Of a stretch of DNA of 64,000 nucleotides, positions 33,406-44,179 are shown one piece after another. The stretch lies in assembly GCF_050947875.1 (NCBI RefSeq), contig NC_134569.1:19629631-19693630 (forward strand). The letters are read 5' to 3'. The stretch's first letter is position 1. Each line of letters starts with the position of its first letter. The position numbers and the translations under genes are program-made. Below the pieces are notes generated by a model. It did not search any database, was not told the origin of the DNA, and saw nothing but the letters and a program-made list of their open reading frames with translations. This stretch comes from Dermacentor variabilis (Eukaryota; Arthropoda; Arachnida; Ixodida; Ixodidae).

Positions 33406-36400
33406 ATGGAGCAGGTAAAAGCCAAGAAGAAATCTCGAAAGAAGCAACCTCTCCTGCCTGCTGAAACTTCCACAGGATCAGCTTCTGTGACAACAAATGT
33501 TAAAGCAACTGATGCCGTAAACAAACCATTGTGTGACGGTAAGGCTGTTGACGCATCCTCTCAGAACACTGGTGATAACTGCGACGCAACTTTCGCAGCA
33601 CGTGATGATGAGCGTCCATCTGCGCACCCGGACAACGCCGAGTTGCCTTTATATGCTGAAGCCGACCATGAGCGACAGAACGAAGCTGGCCACTTGAGAA
33701 CTAGTACGGGGCGTGTAACGGAAGCGATATCGGAAGTTTCGTCTGAGGAACCGACTGCCTATGATGACACTGACTTACTACGACAGAGCGCCGGCGCTGC
33801 GGCTCATTGCGAACGACAGAGCGATGGGGAGCTTAGTACTGCGCAGTTGGCGATGGCACAGACTACGACAGTGTCACCTGAGGTACCAACAGGAGAGCTT
33901 GGCACTGCGCAGCTGGCGGTGGCACCGATCACGACAGTTCCACCCGCGGTGCCAACCGAAGAGCTTAGTACTGCGCAGCTGGCGATGGCACCGATCTCGA
34001 CAGTTGAACCTGAGGTGCCAACTGCCCCTGATGAAAGTTTCGATAGCCATTACGCATTTCCCAGCTCCCCTGGCGCGAAGAGCGTAGTGCGCTTCCATAT
34101 TTCGGGCATCGAAGAAAGTGCTGCTGTCACGTCCCGTAGTGATGAGTCGCTTGGAAGAAACAAAAGCGTTGGCAGGCTGTACCCTGAGCTTTCAGAGGTG
34201 CCCGACAATCGAACGTCTATGCGTCCATTTACGGAGGAGCAAATAATGGCTTTGTACGAAAATGCCTGGCTAAAAGAAAGAACAACCATAGTGTCGGAAT
34301 TTGTTAGCCTTAATCAAGAGAAGAGGCTGAACCATCATGAACTGTACAAGCTGTTGGAAAGCTACTGGCGGTCCAGGGAACTCCTAGTTGCGACAGTGTG
34401 CACCGTGCGGGAACTGGTAGAACACATTGGGAAGCATGAGACATGCGTGTGGGACATTGTGCCAGATGTTGTCACTGGAAAAGGGAGGTGTGCAGATAAC
34501 AAGCGAGTTACTGGAGAGCATTACTTTCAGCGTGCCTTGTATAATGATGATGTGGCATCACTCATGGCGTCATCGTCTCAGAAGCTGCTCAAGTTACTCA
34601 GGGAGAAGCACATCTTGTACATGCACAATGCTAGCACTCTGCGGGTCCAAATCGATTACTACTTTCAACTGATCCTAGACATTGCTACATTTCGGGACAT
34701 ACCAAAGAACATGCCTATTAGCACTGGGACACAGCCACAGCTAACAGAAGATGTTGCTGAGCTGAGAACATGCATTAGTGTGCTCTTTGTGTTTTTGAGA
34801 AAGGCAGTTCAAGATGAAGTGTTTGTGAATGATGTGCAGTCGTGGCTGCGTATGCTGGCTAGCCTCTTGTTACGTGTGGCCTCATTAGCAGACCACTTCT
34901 TCTTGCTGAGTCATGTGTTGCGTTGTCCTCCAGGAATACACAAGTGGGCCATCAGCTTGGTCCAAGTGCCCAGTCCTTTGCCATGGCCTGAGCACACTGA
35001 CTGGCACCAAGCTACCCTGGGCTGTCCACAGCTAGACTATGCCCTGGCAGCTCTGGCCACAGTTATGTCACCAATAGAACAACGTGAAGAGTACTTGCAA
35101 CCCCTGCAGAGTGCCTTGGAGGCTGCAGCCGGACAAGATCCCTGGGTAGTGCTGGACTCCGATGGTGAAGAGGATGAGCCACCTTCGGTGGTTCATTGGA
35201 GGGAAAATGATGTGGTGGCTCTGGTAAATCAGGTGCCCTTTGCTGCTATCTTCCAACACCTCCTCTTTGTAGTACCTGAAGACTATGATGTGACTAGAAG
35301 TTCAGAACGAAGTATTCTTAAGCTGATTGCAGTGGCATCACAGTTGGTCTCGATCTTCCATACTGGCCTAAAGACATACAACCACTCAAAATACAGGCAG
35401 TTAACAAAAAGAATCAGTCGCTTGATTCGTCACACAGTTCAGTATGTGTCCGACCACTGGAGGAGCTTCCGGCTCATGCAAACACAAAGTGCAAGTGACT
35501 CGGCTCTTCTGATGCGGCTTCAAGTTGAGTATGATCAGTTCTTTCTGCGTGCAGTAAACTGCATATTCTACTCGCAGAGCACAGGTGCATGGCAGTTTAT
35601 GGCTGTTCTTCCATATACTTCAGTGTCCACTGTTATGCTCTGGCAGTTGCTGTGGCTCCTGCACAACAGTTACCAAGAGGAGGTGCAGCAAACACTTTTA
35701 GCTCCAAGTGAAATCTGTGAAAAGCTGCAAGACAAAGGTCATAAACTCTGCTTTGAAGAAAAACTGTGCAATATGCTTCAATCAGAAGTGTTTTTCTTGA
35801 TGACTTCATTTGCTAACATGGCTGCATCAAGAGAGGAGGAAGGGCGTGCCTTCACACACATTGTTGCCATAGAAATCTTTCAGATTACTTACCTGAACCG
35901 GAATATAAGACAGCAATTTGCTAAAGAGGGACGAGACCTACTGTCGTCGCTTGCACAGAAACAACCATGTGTTGTGTCAGTGCTACTGGATGCAATTGAT
36001 GACCACATGATGGCACTGGGCATAATGGCATGCTACTTAATGCAAGCCATGCCACTACACTTATGGCTTCCTGACAAACAAGACCTGGATGTAATTGCCC
36101 ATTTTCTCCTCTATTACCCGCTTGACTCACCGCAGAGTCAGCTGGCTCGGCTGTTGATTGAGAACCTCAATTATGGCTTTGGTGAACAGGGCCAACTTTT
36201 TCTTGATCAAAGCCTGCACCAACAACTTGCATTGCTGTTGCTCGAAGCCTACGAAAAGATTTGTGTTCCATTTGAAGCAGCAGGGTATGTTTACAAACAG
36301 GTCCGCTACTTGTCCTACTTGGCCACAGGTACTTGCGATTCTTCTACACCTATGGGATTTGTCTCCTGGACCTGGACAATTTTGTTTCGACTAAAGCTGC

Positions 36401-39400
36401 ATGCTTTCGACAGTAACCATCAAGGCCAACTGCATCTTATTTTGGATGAAAATCCTCCCCAAGACATTGCACCTGACTTAGAACAGTGTGAGTGGCTACA
36501 CCCAATTTTTCGGGCCAGCAAGGACCTCTGCCCTCCGGCCATCTTCTTGTCCATTTCTGTGGGAAGTGTCGGCCACTATAGGGAGCAAGTGCTTACTACT
36601 GGCCTTAAGCTCCTGTCAACACTCACACTTGGTGAGCAATTTGCAGCAGCAGTTAAGTGTATCTGCCACATTCTGCCACTCTTCTACTTGCGTCAGGAGA
36701 TGCTCACAACCAGCCAGCAGTTTTTAGAAGATTTACAGCGCTTAGTGTTGGCTGACAACACATACCTGGCAGCAGCTAAAAGCCTTGTGGGATCAGAGCA
36801 GCCAGGTTGTGTGCTGAAGCAGCTTGCTGCTACAATGACCAGCCACGTCTGCCAAGCAAAACACTGGGGCTTTCTGTCACTGCCCATCAAACTTTGGATA
36901 TTGCTGCTCTTTCACCTTCCAGACATCCCCATGCACAGGGCAATGTACAAAACCAAGGGCAGGGAAAATGTCATGTACCTTCTGGATGTTCTGGTGCAGC
37001 TGGCTTATTTTGAGGCAGACTGTCTCGAGAGTGTCATAGCACAGTTTACAGAACTGCTTGCCAACCTTACTGTGCCAGCAGCATCGCAATCTATGGTGAG
37101 GACAGTGTTCTCCTATGTGCTAGGCAGCCAGATTGCCTCTTGGCCAGCCATAGTGCCTCTACACTCTGTACCACAATTTCCTTGGTTTGCCTTGGCAGGA
37201 ATGCTTGCAGAAGCCCAGCTGCCTGAAGTAGCCTCTGCTTGGAAAGCTTTTCTCTCCAACATGGCACAGTCGCCACAGGCCTCAGTTGACATTGTTGTCA
37301 GAAAAACAATGCAAGCACCCGTCGATGTTCTCTTGCTGTACCGGTGGGCACATCAGGCCTTGCAGACCAAAGGAGACCACCAAGCTCTTCCTCTGATATG
37401 GCAACAGTTTTTCTTTCTCTACCTGCAGAGGTGCCCCAATGGCAACAGTGTGGGCCCACGTTTTTTTGAGAGTGCTAAGTACTTTCCTTTGCTGAAAAAG
37501 ATCAAGCGGCGATTAAATGAGTTAGCAGACCATTGCTTCCAACAGTGTGCAATAGAAGAAGGACCATCAAAGAACCTCTGTGAGTTGCTGCTCAAGATGT
37601 ATCGTACGTTTGGCTTGTGGCTGGAAGAGCCTCGTCTTCAAACCACCAGCATTGATTTTAGTGCCTTGCCCTCTCAATATTGCCCTGAAGCACTGTGTTC
37701 TATCATTCAAGGAGACAACCAGCCTTGGCATCAGCTTGTCTCCATGGAGAAAGGGCGACATGAGCTCCAGAGCCTACATCTGGCAGAGGAACCACATATC
37801 AGCCGCCCTTGCAGAAACAGGCAGCCCTGTGAGGACGCTCCTGAAGAGCGCATCATCTCTCGGCTCAAGACATATGAAGGGCCAATGCCAGCACCTGCTG
37901 TACCAACATTGCGACCCATTATTCCTGCTGTGCCTTGCCTTGCACCACAAGTGCAGGAGCTGGTGTCCACTCAGCTGAGAGTGCTACTAGGCCACGCGAG
38001 CACAGTCACTGACCAGCTAGACAAGCTAACCAAGCTGGATCGTGTCTGCCGAGAGGAGCTGCTGCCTGCCCTCTATGACAATGTCTCTGCATTTGTGCAC
38101 CTGGCTGTGCCTTGTGACTATCACGAAGAATGCAAAGGCCCCCTTCACCTGAGATTGCAGTACTATGAAGCTCGTCAGGCTACGGGAATTCTGCACAATA
38201 TTGAGCAGAACAGAAGTGAGTGGATCGCCACCCTGACAGAGCTTCAGCGTCCCCCACCACATGCCAGCTGCTGTGCACACGTGCAGCTAGAAGCTTGCCT
38301 TACTCAGTTGGTTCAACGGCACCGGCAAACCTCTTCAGCCAACAAAGAAGACCTAGAGGCACTTGGCAGTCAGTTGTTTTTTGATTTGGTCGGGTCACTG
38401 CACAAGGAGATGGTAGAACATGCACCCACAAGACAGTTCATAACATTGTGCCTGGACATGGTAGGAGAAGAGTTTGTGTCCAACCGGGCTAACCAATGTC
38501 TGCCTGTGCTACTAGCAATCCTTAATGACCCAAGCATCGTTGGTCATGTAGCACCTTTCTTCAGTCCAACAGCAGCAAATGAAGACCAGTATGCCCTTAT
38601 GTACCAGTCTGTGAGTTCGTGCATTGCCCCAAGGCTGTATAATGCCATCTTTGTGCTGTTGTCCAAGTTTGAATTGCCATGTTGGCTGACTAGCTGTCAA
38701 CCCAATAGAGCTGTACGGGAGCAGTTGCTGGAGTCTGTGGAGGTGGCTCTATGCAAATGTGGCATTAATCCACCACAAGCTTTGTTGCCACTGGTTGAAG
38801 TGTTCCATGTGCATTTACATAACTTGCTACGGTTTCACTTCCCTGAGCACTATTCAGTGGTTCTTGCTATGCTTCTCAAAGGCACAGTATCCTGCTCCAT
38901 TCCTGTGGCTACCTGGGGTGTCTTTCTGCAGGCACTTGGCTACTGCATGCCTGATGAAGTAGCAATGGCATATGATGAGGAGTATGCAAAGCATCAGTGC
39001 TTCTTGTCTTTGGCTGAAACAACTGACACTATAAATGCCACAGTTAAATGTTTTGCTGCACTTAGAAAATCTGATGCATCCACAGTTAAAAATGGCTTGT
39101 ACAGTCGAGTAAAACCTTTCCTGCCTGTGTTGCCTCGCTTCTTCGCTGTCACTGCACACTGCTATATTTGGGAAAATCTTAAAGCTCCAGATGACAACTT
39201 GCAAGAGGCTGCAAAGACTGTGCTGCTGCTCTATGGGCCCTGGCTGGAATTAAGTGAGGGCAAGAGCATGTGTGCACCATGGCTACCGGGAGATACTGAA
39301 GAGGCTGCCATTATGGCTAACTCTCTGGCTGCTGCACTGTCCTTCTTCCACCGTTGCTGTCACAACACGTGGAATGTCAATGTCCTGTCACTTGTCTGGC

Positions 39401-40950
39401 AGCATTATTTTGTCAAATATGTATGGACCAACCCTCCAGAATATGTCATTGTTGCATTCCAAACTGCACTTACTGCACTGCCATGGTCACAGTTTTCTCC
39501 CTGCGTGGATGACATGAGGCTAGCTTGCAAGCTCTTGGAAGGAAAGTACTCCAGCCACTTAGACTTTTTGGCCAAAGTTTTTGTGGAAGTGCCCTGGAAA
39601 GAGCGCCTTCATCATGCACAGCAGCTAATGCCTGAATGTGTAGTGGAGTATTACTCATGTTTTGCTGAACTTGTAGCCACTCTTGCTTGGCGTGAAGATA
39701 TGACCACATTCATAGCTAGCACACTTGGCTCCCTGTACGAGCTTGAATGGGGTATTCTGCCTGTAGAACTGGTTCACCGCATCCAGAAGATATTTGCCTG
39801 CAACTGTGATGTGCATCAACTTCTCAAACAGAGTAGCTGCACTAGCAGGACAATGCTGGAGTTTGTGACGGTCGTGTCATGCATGGTACCTGGCAGCAGC
39901 AGCAGGGACCCAAGCAAGCAACTTGCATTTGTGAGCTTACTTGTGGAACTTTATGGGCCTGCTTTGCCAGTAGCTGATGTCCAAGATGTGGCACTGCTGC
40001 TGCCACAGCTGCTGGATCAGTGTCAGTCAGTGCAAAGCTCCGTGGCAATTCTGGGTCGGGCCCTCTCTCTTCTGGACAGTGCTAGCAAGGGCAGCACTCA
40101 AGAACAAGCATTGCGTGGAGGCTTGCTACCCTGGCTTGACACACGCTCAGGACATCCAGTTCTGTTGGCCATACTAGCAGCAGCCTGCACCAACCTTGCC
40201 TCGGTGCATCACCTTGTGTTTGTGACTGAGGCTTGTCTTTCAGCATTCTTTGAGGGAAATGCTGCCGCTGATGGTGGCTGGAGGCAGGCAGCAGGTGCCT
40301 TCCGGGTGCCAGAGTTGACCGTGGCTGTCTTCAGGGAAGAGTGTGCTTGCCAGGCTGCACACCTGACCCAGTTGTGCTATGTGCTGTACTGTTTGCCGCA
40401 GTGCCGCTGCCCCGAGGATGAGCGCATTCTGTTGGACCAGCTTGCTGATTGGGTGTCTCAAGGCCGGGCAGGTGGAGAGTCTGAACCCAAGCTGCTGCTG
40501 TTGTGGGCAAAGCTTCTGGCCTTGAGCTTTCGCCAGCTCGACTTTGGCAGCAGTCCGCAAGCAGTAGATAATCTCCTGGCAAATGTCTGCTCAACACTGA
40601 GCGTTTTAGGTGAAGATCGTGACACAGGTGGCCTTCTTGGAGCTCTGGGTATGGGTCGTCGGTCAACAGTGTCCATGCGGTTCAGATTCTGCTGCCGTGC
40701 TGTGGCTGCCTTTGTGGCCGCACGACTGGTGGATAACACTGTTCTTGCAAGTCAGACCCTCTCACGACTTCAAATTCTACAGACTACCAAAGCCTATATG
40801 CCACTGCAGCAGGAGATCCAAGAAGCGCTGAACCTTGTCCAAGACTCCAGCCTCACATTGAGGGACAGTCTGCACCTTATTCAGACCCTTGTGAACTTTT
40901 TTTACTGTGAAAAGGCCTACCTGCGAATCCTATTTTTTGGCATCATATAA
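33406..40950 (+). CDS. EPG5: EPG5 homologue (ectopic P granules protein 5), single-exon
   Basis: A 2,514-residue protein from a start in good context (AACATGG) to TAA at 40948; human EPG5 is about 2,580. EPG5 is a Rab7 effector on late endosomes and lysosomes that helps autophagosomes fuse by binding LC3 and SNAREs; loss causes Vici syndrome. Residues 1-270 look disordered and acidic, with three tandem 22-residue repeats (141-206). Helical, leucine-rich sequence fills the rest, as in the family. Identity rests on conserved stretches such as SPQSQLARLLIENLNYGF, FLDQSLHQQLALLLLEAYEK and FVSWTWTILFRLKLHAF. A WVVL followed by acidic residues (W580) is a candidate LC3-interacting motif. The reading frame has no stop or intron over 7.5 kb, whereas the vertebrate gene has many exons. 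The final residues (CEKAYLRILFFGII) might be replaced by splicing, which I cannot test. Confidence 0.9.
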   Translation: MEQVKAKKKSRKKQPLLPAETSTGSASVTTNVKATDAVNKPLCDGKAVDASSQNTGDNCDATFAARDDERPSAHPDNAELPLYAEADHERQNEAGHLRTSTGRVTEAISEVSSEEPTAYDDTDLLRQSAGAAAHCERQSDGELSTAQLAMAQTTTVSPEVPTGELGTAQLAVAPITTVPPAVPTEELSTAQLAMAPISTVEPEVPTAPDESFDSHYAFPSSPGAKSVVRFHISGIEESAAVTSRSDESLGRNKSVGRLYPELSEVPDNRTSMRPFTEEQIMALYENAWLKERTTIVSEFVSLNQEKRLNHHELYKLLESYWRSRELLVATVCTVRELVEHIGKHETCVWDIVPDVVTGKGRCADNKRVTGEHYFQRALYNDDVASLMASSSQKLLKLLREKHILYMHNASTLRVQIDYYFQLILDIATFRDIPKNMPISTGTQPQLTEDVAELRTCISVLFVFLRKAVQDEVFVNDVQSWLRMLASLLLRVASLADHFFLLSHVLRCPPGIHKWAISLVQVPSPLPWPEHTDWHQATLGCPQLDYALAALATVMSPIEQREEYLQPLQSALEAAAGQDPWVVLDSDGEEDEPPSVVHWRENDVVALVNQVPFAAIFQHLLFVVPEDYDVTRSSERSILKLIAVASQLVSIFHTGLKTYNHSKYRQLTKRISRLIRHTVQYVSDHWRSFRLMQTQSASDSALLMRLQVEYDQFFLRAVNCIFYSQSTGAWQFMAVLPYTSVSTVMLWQLLWLLHNSYQEEVQQTLLAPSEICEKLQDKGHKLCFEEKLCNMLQSEVFFLMTSFANMAASREEEGRAFTHIVAIEIFQITYLNRNIRQQFAKEGRDLLSSLAQKQPCVVSVLLDAIDDHMMALGIMACYLMQAMPLHLWLPDKQDLDVIAHFLLYYPLDSPQSQLARLLIENLNYGFGEQGQLFLDQSLHQQLALLLLEAYEKICVPFEAAGYVYKQVRYLSYLATGTCDSSTPMGFVSWTWTILFRLKLHAFDSNHQGQLHLILDENPPQDIAPDLEQCEWLHPIFRASKDLCPPAIFLSISVGSVGHYREQVLTTGLKLLSTLTLGEQFAAAVKCICHILPLFYLRQEMLTTSQQFLEDLQRLVLADNTYLAAAKSLVGSEQPGCVLKQLAATMTSHVCQAKHWGFLSLPIKLWILLLFHLPDIPMHRAMYKTKGRENVMYLLDVLVQLAYFEADCLESVIAQFTELLANLTVPAASQSMVRTVFSYVLGSQIASWPAIVPLHSVPQFPWFALAGMLAEAQLPEVASAWKAFLSNMAQSPQASVDIVVRKTMQAPVDVLLLYRWAHQALQTKGDHQALPLIWQQFFFLYLQRCPNGNSVGPRFFESAKYFPLLKKIKRRLNELADHCFQQCAIEEGPSKNLCELLLKMYRTFGLWLEEPRLQTTSIDFSALPSQYCPEALCSIIQGDNQPWHQLVSMEKGRHELQSLHLAEEPHISRPCRNRQPCEDAPEERIISRLKTYEGPMPAPAVPTLRPIIPAVPCLAPQVQELVSTQLRVLLGHASTVTDQLDKLTKLDRVCREELLPALYDNVSAFVHLAVPCDYHEECKGPLHLRLQYYEARQATGILHNIEQNRSEWIATLTELQRPPPHASCCAHVQLEACLTQLVQRHRQTSSANKEDLEALGSQLFFDLVGSLHKEMVEHAPTRQFITLCLDMVGEEFVSNRANQCLPVLLAILNDPSIVGHVAPFFSPTAANEDQYALMYQSVSSCIAPRLYNAIFVLLSKFELPCWLTSCQPNRAVREQLLESVEVALCKCGINPPQALLPLVEVFHVHLHNLLRFHFPEHYSVVLAMLLKGTVSCSIPVATWGVFLQALGYCMPDEVAMAYDEEYAKHQCFLSLAETTDTINATVKCFAALRKSDASTVKNGLYSRVKPFLPVLPRFFAVTAHCYIWENLKAPDDNLQEAAKTVLLLYGPWLELSEGKSMCAPWLPGDTEEAAIMANSLAAALSFFHRCCHNTWNVNVLSLVWQHYFVKYVWTNPPEYVIVAFQTALTALPWSQFSPCVDDMRLACKLLEGKYSSHLDFLAKVFVEVPWKERLHHAQQLMPECVVEYYSCFAELVATLAWREDMTTFIASTLGSLYELEWGILPVELVHRIQKIFACNCDVHQLLKQSSCTSRTMLEFVTVVSCMVPGSSSRDPSKQLAFVSLLVELYGPALPVADVQDVALLLPQLLDQCQSVQSSVAILGRALSLLDSASKGSTQEQALRGGLLPWLDTRSGHPVLLAILAAACTNLASVHHLVFVTEACLSAFFEGNAAADGGWRQAAGAFRVPELTVAVFREECACQAAHLTQLCYVLYCLPQCRCPEDERILLDQLADWVSQGRAGGESEPKLLLLWAKLLALSFRQLDFGSSPQAVDNLLANVCSTLSVLGEDRDTGGLLGALGMGRRSTVSMRFRFCCRAVAAFVAARLVDNTVLASQTLSRLQILQTTKAYMPLQQEIQEALNLVQDSSLTLRDSLHLIQTLVNFFYCEKAYLRILFFGII
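33826..34023 (+). repeat. Three tandem 66-bp repeats in the EPG5 N-terminus
   Basis: Three in-frame units (33826-33891, 33892-33957, 33958-34023) each encode 22 residues of the form xELSTAQLAMAxxxTVxPEVPT. The DNA is also similar between units (GAGCTTAGTACTGCGCAG recurs). They lie in the predicted disordered leader, where copy number can vary without disrupting a fold. Confidence 0.92.
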
Positions 40951-42068
40951 TTGTGTGTGCTGGACTTTTTAAAAAATTGTGCTTTACGATTGCAAGAGGT
41001 GTAAATTGTGGTGCTTTATTGTGCAGTACAATGCAAGAAGTTAAATGTTAATGGCTATCAATGTTTTGAGCACTCATCTCTTACAAGGACACTACAGCCA
41101 TTACTGTTCTTTATCAATGCAGCAACAGGATGTGACCTAACCTCTTTTCATGGTGCAGTAAAAGTTGATGCAAGAAATCAGACCAGACACAGTGACACCA
41201 CAGCCTGTGACAAAAGGTACAACAGCTTGCCTTCTTTCCAAGCTATGTCATGCATTCAAGACACTAGCATTCTTTCTCTTGTTTCAGAAAAAGTGTGCTC
41301 AGACTTGCATTTGCATTTGGCAGTTGTTTCTTTGTGTCATAGATGGGCATATATCTTTGTATAAATTAATGCCTTTGAATGGCGGTTCAGTCCATGCTCT
41401 CACACATGGTGTATGCATTCAAGACACTACCAGTGTTTCTGTTGGTTCAGAAAGAGTGAGCTCAGACTTGCATATGTGTTTCGCAACTGTTTCCTTTGTG
41501 TCATAGATGGGCAAATATCTTTGTGTAAATTAATACCATTGAATGGCTGTTCAGCCCATCCTTCTATATGTGCTGCTTGCACTGTAAGTGAAATTAAAAG
41601 CAGTAGCATTGCACATATGTTTTACTTATTTACGACATACAGTAAGCTCTAAAGATATGCAAAGCAAGTGGGGGCAATAATGATATAACTGACTCAGCAC
41701 AAAACAATGTTGCAATCAAAACATAAAAAAAGTGCAACTGAAAATTAATCAGATGACGAATTGTTAGAAAAACAGGAACATAAACAGTATATATAGGCAA
41801 GGACAAAAGACAATGGCCAATTATACTTAAAGGTAGTGCTCAGAATAGCGATAAGAAAAAAATCCAAAAGTTCAAGAGACTATTTTTTCTTTCCCCAGCA
41901 CTGCATAATGATAACAGTAGTTTGTTGTAGTTTGAGGGAAGAATGAACATGCACAAGAGAATATGTTGACAATTGAAAGTAATCTTGTGACAGTCATCTA
42001 AGGGCCATGGCTCTATCATTGGCAATCTGTTGGCATAGAGCAAAAAAATTTCAGCCCTTCTGCTTATA
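40951..42068. other. EPG5 3' flank with 163-bp tandem duplication
   Basis: Two adjacent direct copies, about 41251-41413 and 41414-41576, share TGCATTCAAGACACTA, CTCAGACTTGCAT, TTTGTGTCATAGATGGGCA and TTTGAATGGC / TTGAATGGC in the same order, diverged by perhaps 15%. ATTAAA at 41593-41598 is a possible polyadenylation signal, which would put the duplication in the 3' UTR. Nothing else is recognised up to 42068. Confidence 0.7.
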
Positions 42069-42969
42069 CAGTGAACTTTCACTTGAGTGAACTTCAAGGG
42101 ATCTAAGGAAATAGTTCACTGGAAGTTCACTAAACTGAATATTTACTAGAATCTGGAACAGCATAGGACATAGCAGACATAGAGTCAAAAGTGTGAAATG
42201 GAATTTATGGAGTTATGTAAATCAATATATACAAAGTGTGTAACAGTTACGTTTCTGTTTACCAGTTTGAAAAAAATATATAATTTTCATTTGCACTGGT
42301 GTTCTAAAGCACAAGAAGTAACAAAGCTGTCCATAGAGTCTGCTTTTGTGCACTTCCTCTGGCACAGCTTGTTGCTGAGACATAGAAGTCTTGCAACTTT
42401 CCAAGGCACCTTACAGCCTCAGCTAGAGTTACAGGATTTGAATCTACCTCTGTGATTGCATATTTCTCGTTGCACTCATCTCTTTGGGACGAATAGTGGA
42501 AACAATTTCCAGATCTGATAGTCTAGCACAGGTAACAAGCTCACTGTCACACTGTACATAGTCTTCCAATGAAGTGTTAAATGTCAACATCCAGCTGGTG
42601 ACAGACCTCTGTCCACATCCCAGGGTCAATTGCCTTGCTCACTTTCACCGCGCAGGGGGGAAAGGCAGGATTTATACCAACAGTTTCTAATTGTTGCCTA
42701 TGGTACTGTTACACCAATGGAGGGACGATTTGGGGGTGGCGAGCATCGGCTATGCCAGCACTGCAGAGCACAAAACTTCATTGAATTGATTTCAAAGATG
42801 AGCCTCTGTCCACTGTTCAAGTTCATTCAAATGAGATATTCGCTGTTCAGGAATTCATTTAACTGAAAGATGTTTGCATAGAATGCGTAGGAAAAGCACT
42901 GAGAATTTTCTAAAGGTTCGTTATTCTGAAATATTCGTTAACCCAACGTTCGTACAACTGAGTTTACTG
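42069..42969 (-). mobile_element. Tigger/pogo-like element, internally deleted
   Basis: Left terminus CAGTGAACTTTCACTTGAGTGAAC pairs with the right terminus (CAGTAAACTCAGTTGTACGAAC in reverse complement). TA flanks both ends (42067-42068, 42970-42971). On the minus strand (42444-42629) a frame reads FNTSLEDYVQCDSELVTCAR and LSDLEIVSTIR. This matches the region just after the DDE domain in Tigger transposases (acidic, with D/E-E/D-Y-V and L-x-D-x-E-I-V). The remaining 0.9 kb lacks catalytic motifs, so it is a dead deletion derivative. Confidence 0.75.
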
Positions 42970-43428
42970 TATACTGTTTAAATTCTGGAAGCCTAGCTTG
43001 CATAATACCGGGTGTCCACATTTTATTTTGCAAAGTTCTTGACATTTAGATAAGGAACTGGCCAGATGCTGTGGCGCTCATTTATTTTTCCTACGAATAT
43101 TCTATATCCTACCAGTGTCGACACGACATCAGTACTGGCTACGAGAAAGTTAAGCGACCTTCAAAATGCCAAGAGAGACTATTTGAGCCTTTTCTCAGTT
43201 TAAAGCCCAAACTTTGGAATGCTCATGTTGCCATAAGTAGCGTTGCAAGGCATCATCGCAAATCTGAATCGTGTTGCTACAATTTTACTTCCTTTGTTAG
43301 CTAGGCTGTGTTCTGGCACTGCTGTCAACTGTGATGCCTCTGTATATATGTGCTCCCTGGCACTACTGTGGAAAGCGGCGCAAGATGCCTCAATTAAGGC
43401 ACTCTGGTAAATATGCGCTGAGGATAAT

Positions 43429-44061
43429 TCAAGAGTGTTCCGTGATGCACTCCACCTGTGATACCATCACGAGCAGCCAGCAATGGCCCGTGCCACTGCT
43501 CGTGCATTCGACGTCGTAGTCACTCCAAGAGTGTGCATTACGCAAATTTACCAGGGCGTTTCTGTGAAATTTGGCTTCATCTGTGCACATGATGTTGCAT
43601 AAAAAATCCAGTGACTCATCGGCTTTTGTGAGGACCCATTCGAGAAATCTAGACGATTCCACAGGTCCGTACCTTCCATGAATTGGTGCTGGTTAAGGTA
43701 GTACGGATGAAAGGCCGTCATTTAGAATTCTCCAAACTGATGAGTTGAAAATTCTTACCTGGGCAGCCATGTCCCACACGCTAGCATGAGGGTTTGTAGC
43801 CATAAATGCTAGAATATCCGTGCGTAGGCTAAGACTCAAAGATGGAGTCCTACACTTCTGTTTCTTGAAGCTGCCGGTTTGTCTCGGGTTTCCATATTTT
43901 CTGATGATAGTCGATGTGTTTGGTCTACCGCCACACTTCCATGACTGATGTATATTTGCGGCCTTCCTCTTGTTGTCATTTGCAGCTACCAAGGCCAGGA
44001 TTATTTTTACCTTGTGCTCATTTAGAGAAAGACATGGCGATTGTGACGAAACAAAATGCAC
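43429..44061 (-). pseudogene. Mariner/Tc1-like transposase, broken
   Basis: The N-terminal part (43693-44061) has EHKVKIILALVAANDNKRKA, GGRPNTSTIIRKY and HASVWDMAAQVRIFNSSVWR, which form the paired helix-turn-helix DNA-binding region. Beyond a frameshift, the second part (43429-43662) has EWVLTKADESLDFL and MCTDEAKFHRNA, which contains the first catalytic Asp (TDEA). The rest of the DDE/DDD core is absent or scrambled. The transposase is inactive. Confidence 0.82.
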
Positions 44062-44179
44062 ATTTAAACACTTGAACTGACATTGTCAATTAGCTTTTGT
44101 GGTGATAGGTCCTGTAGCAAAAAAAAAAAAGGAACATCCGTGTACTTTATCTACGCTAAGACAACAGCTATCACAGCTT

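Noticed and set aside
40240..40739. Overlapping minus-strand ORFs of 93-111 aa within EPG5
   Set aside because: Antisense to a conserved coding region, with Ala/Arg/Pro-rich composition expected of a shadow frame.
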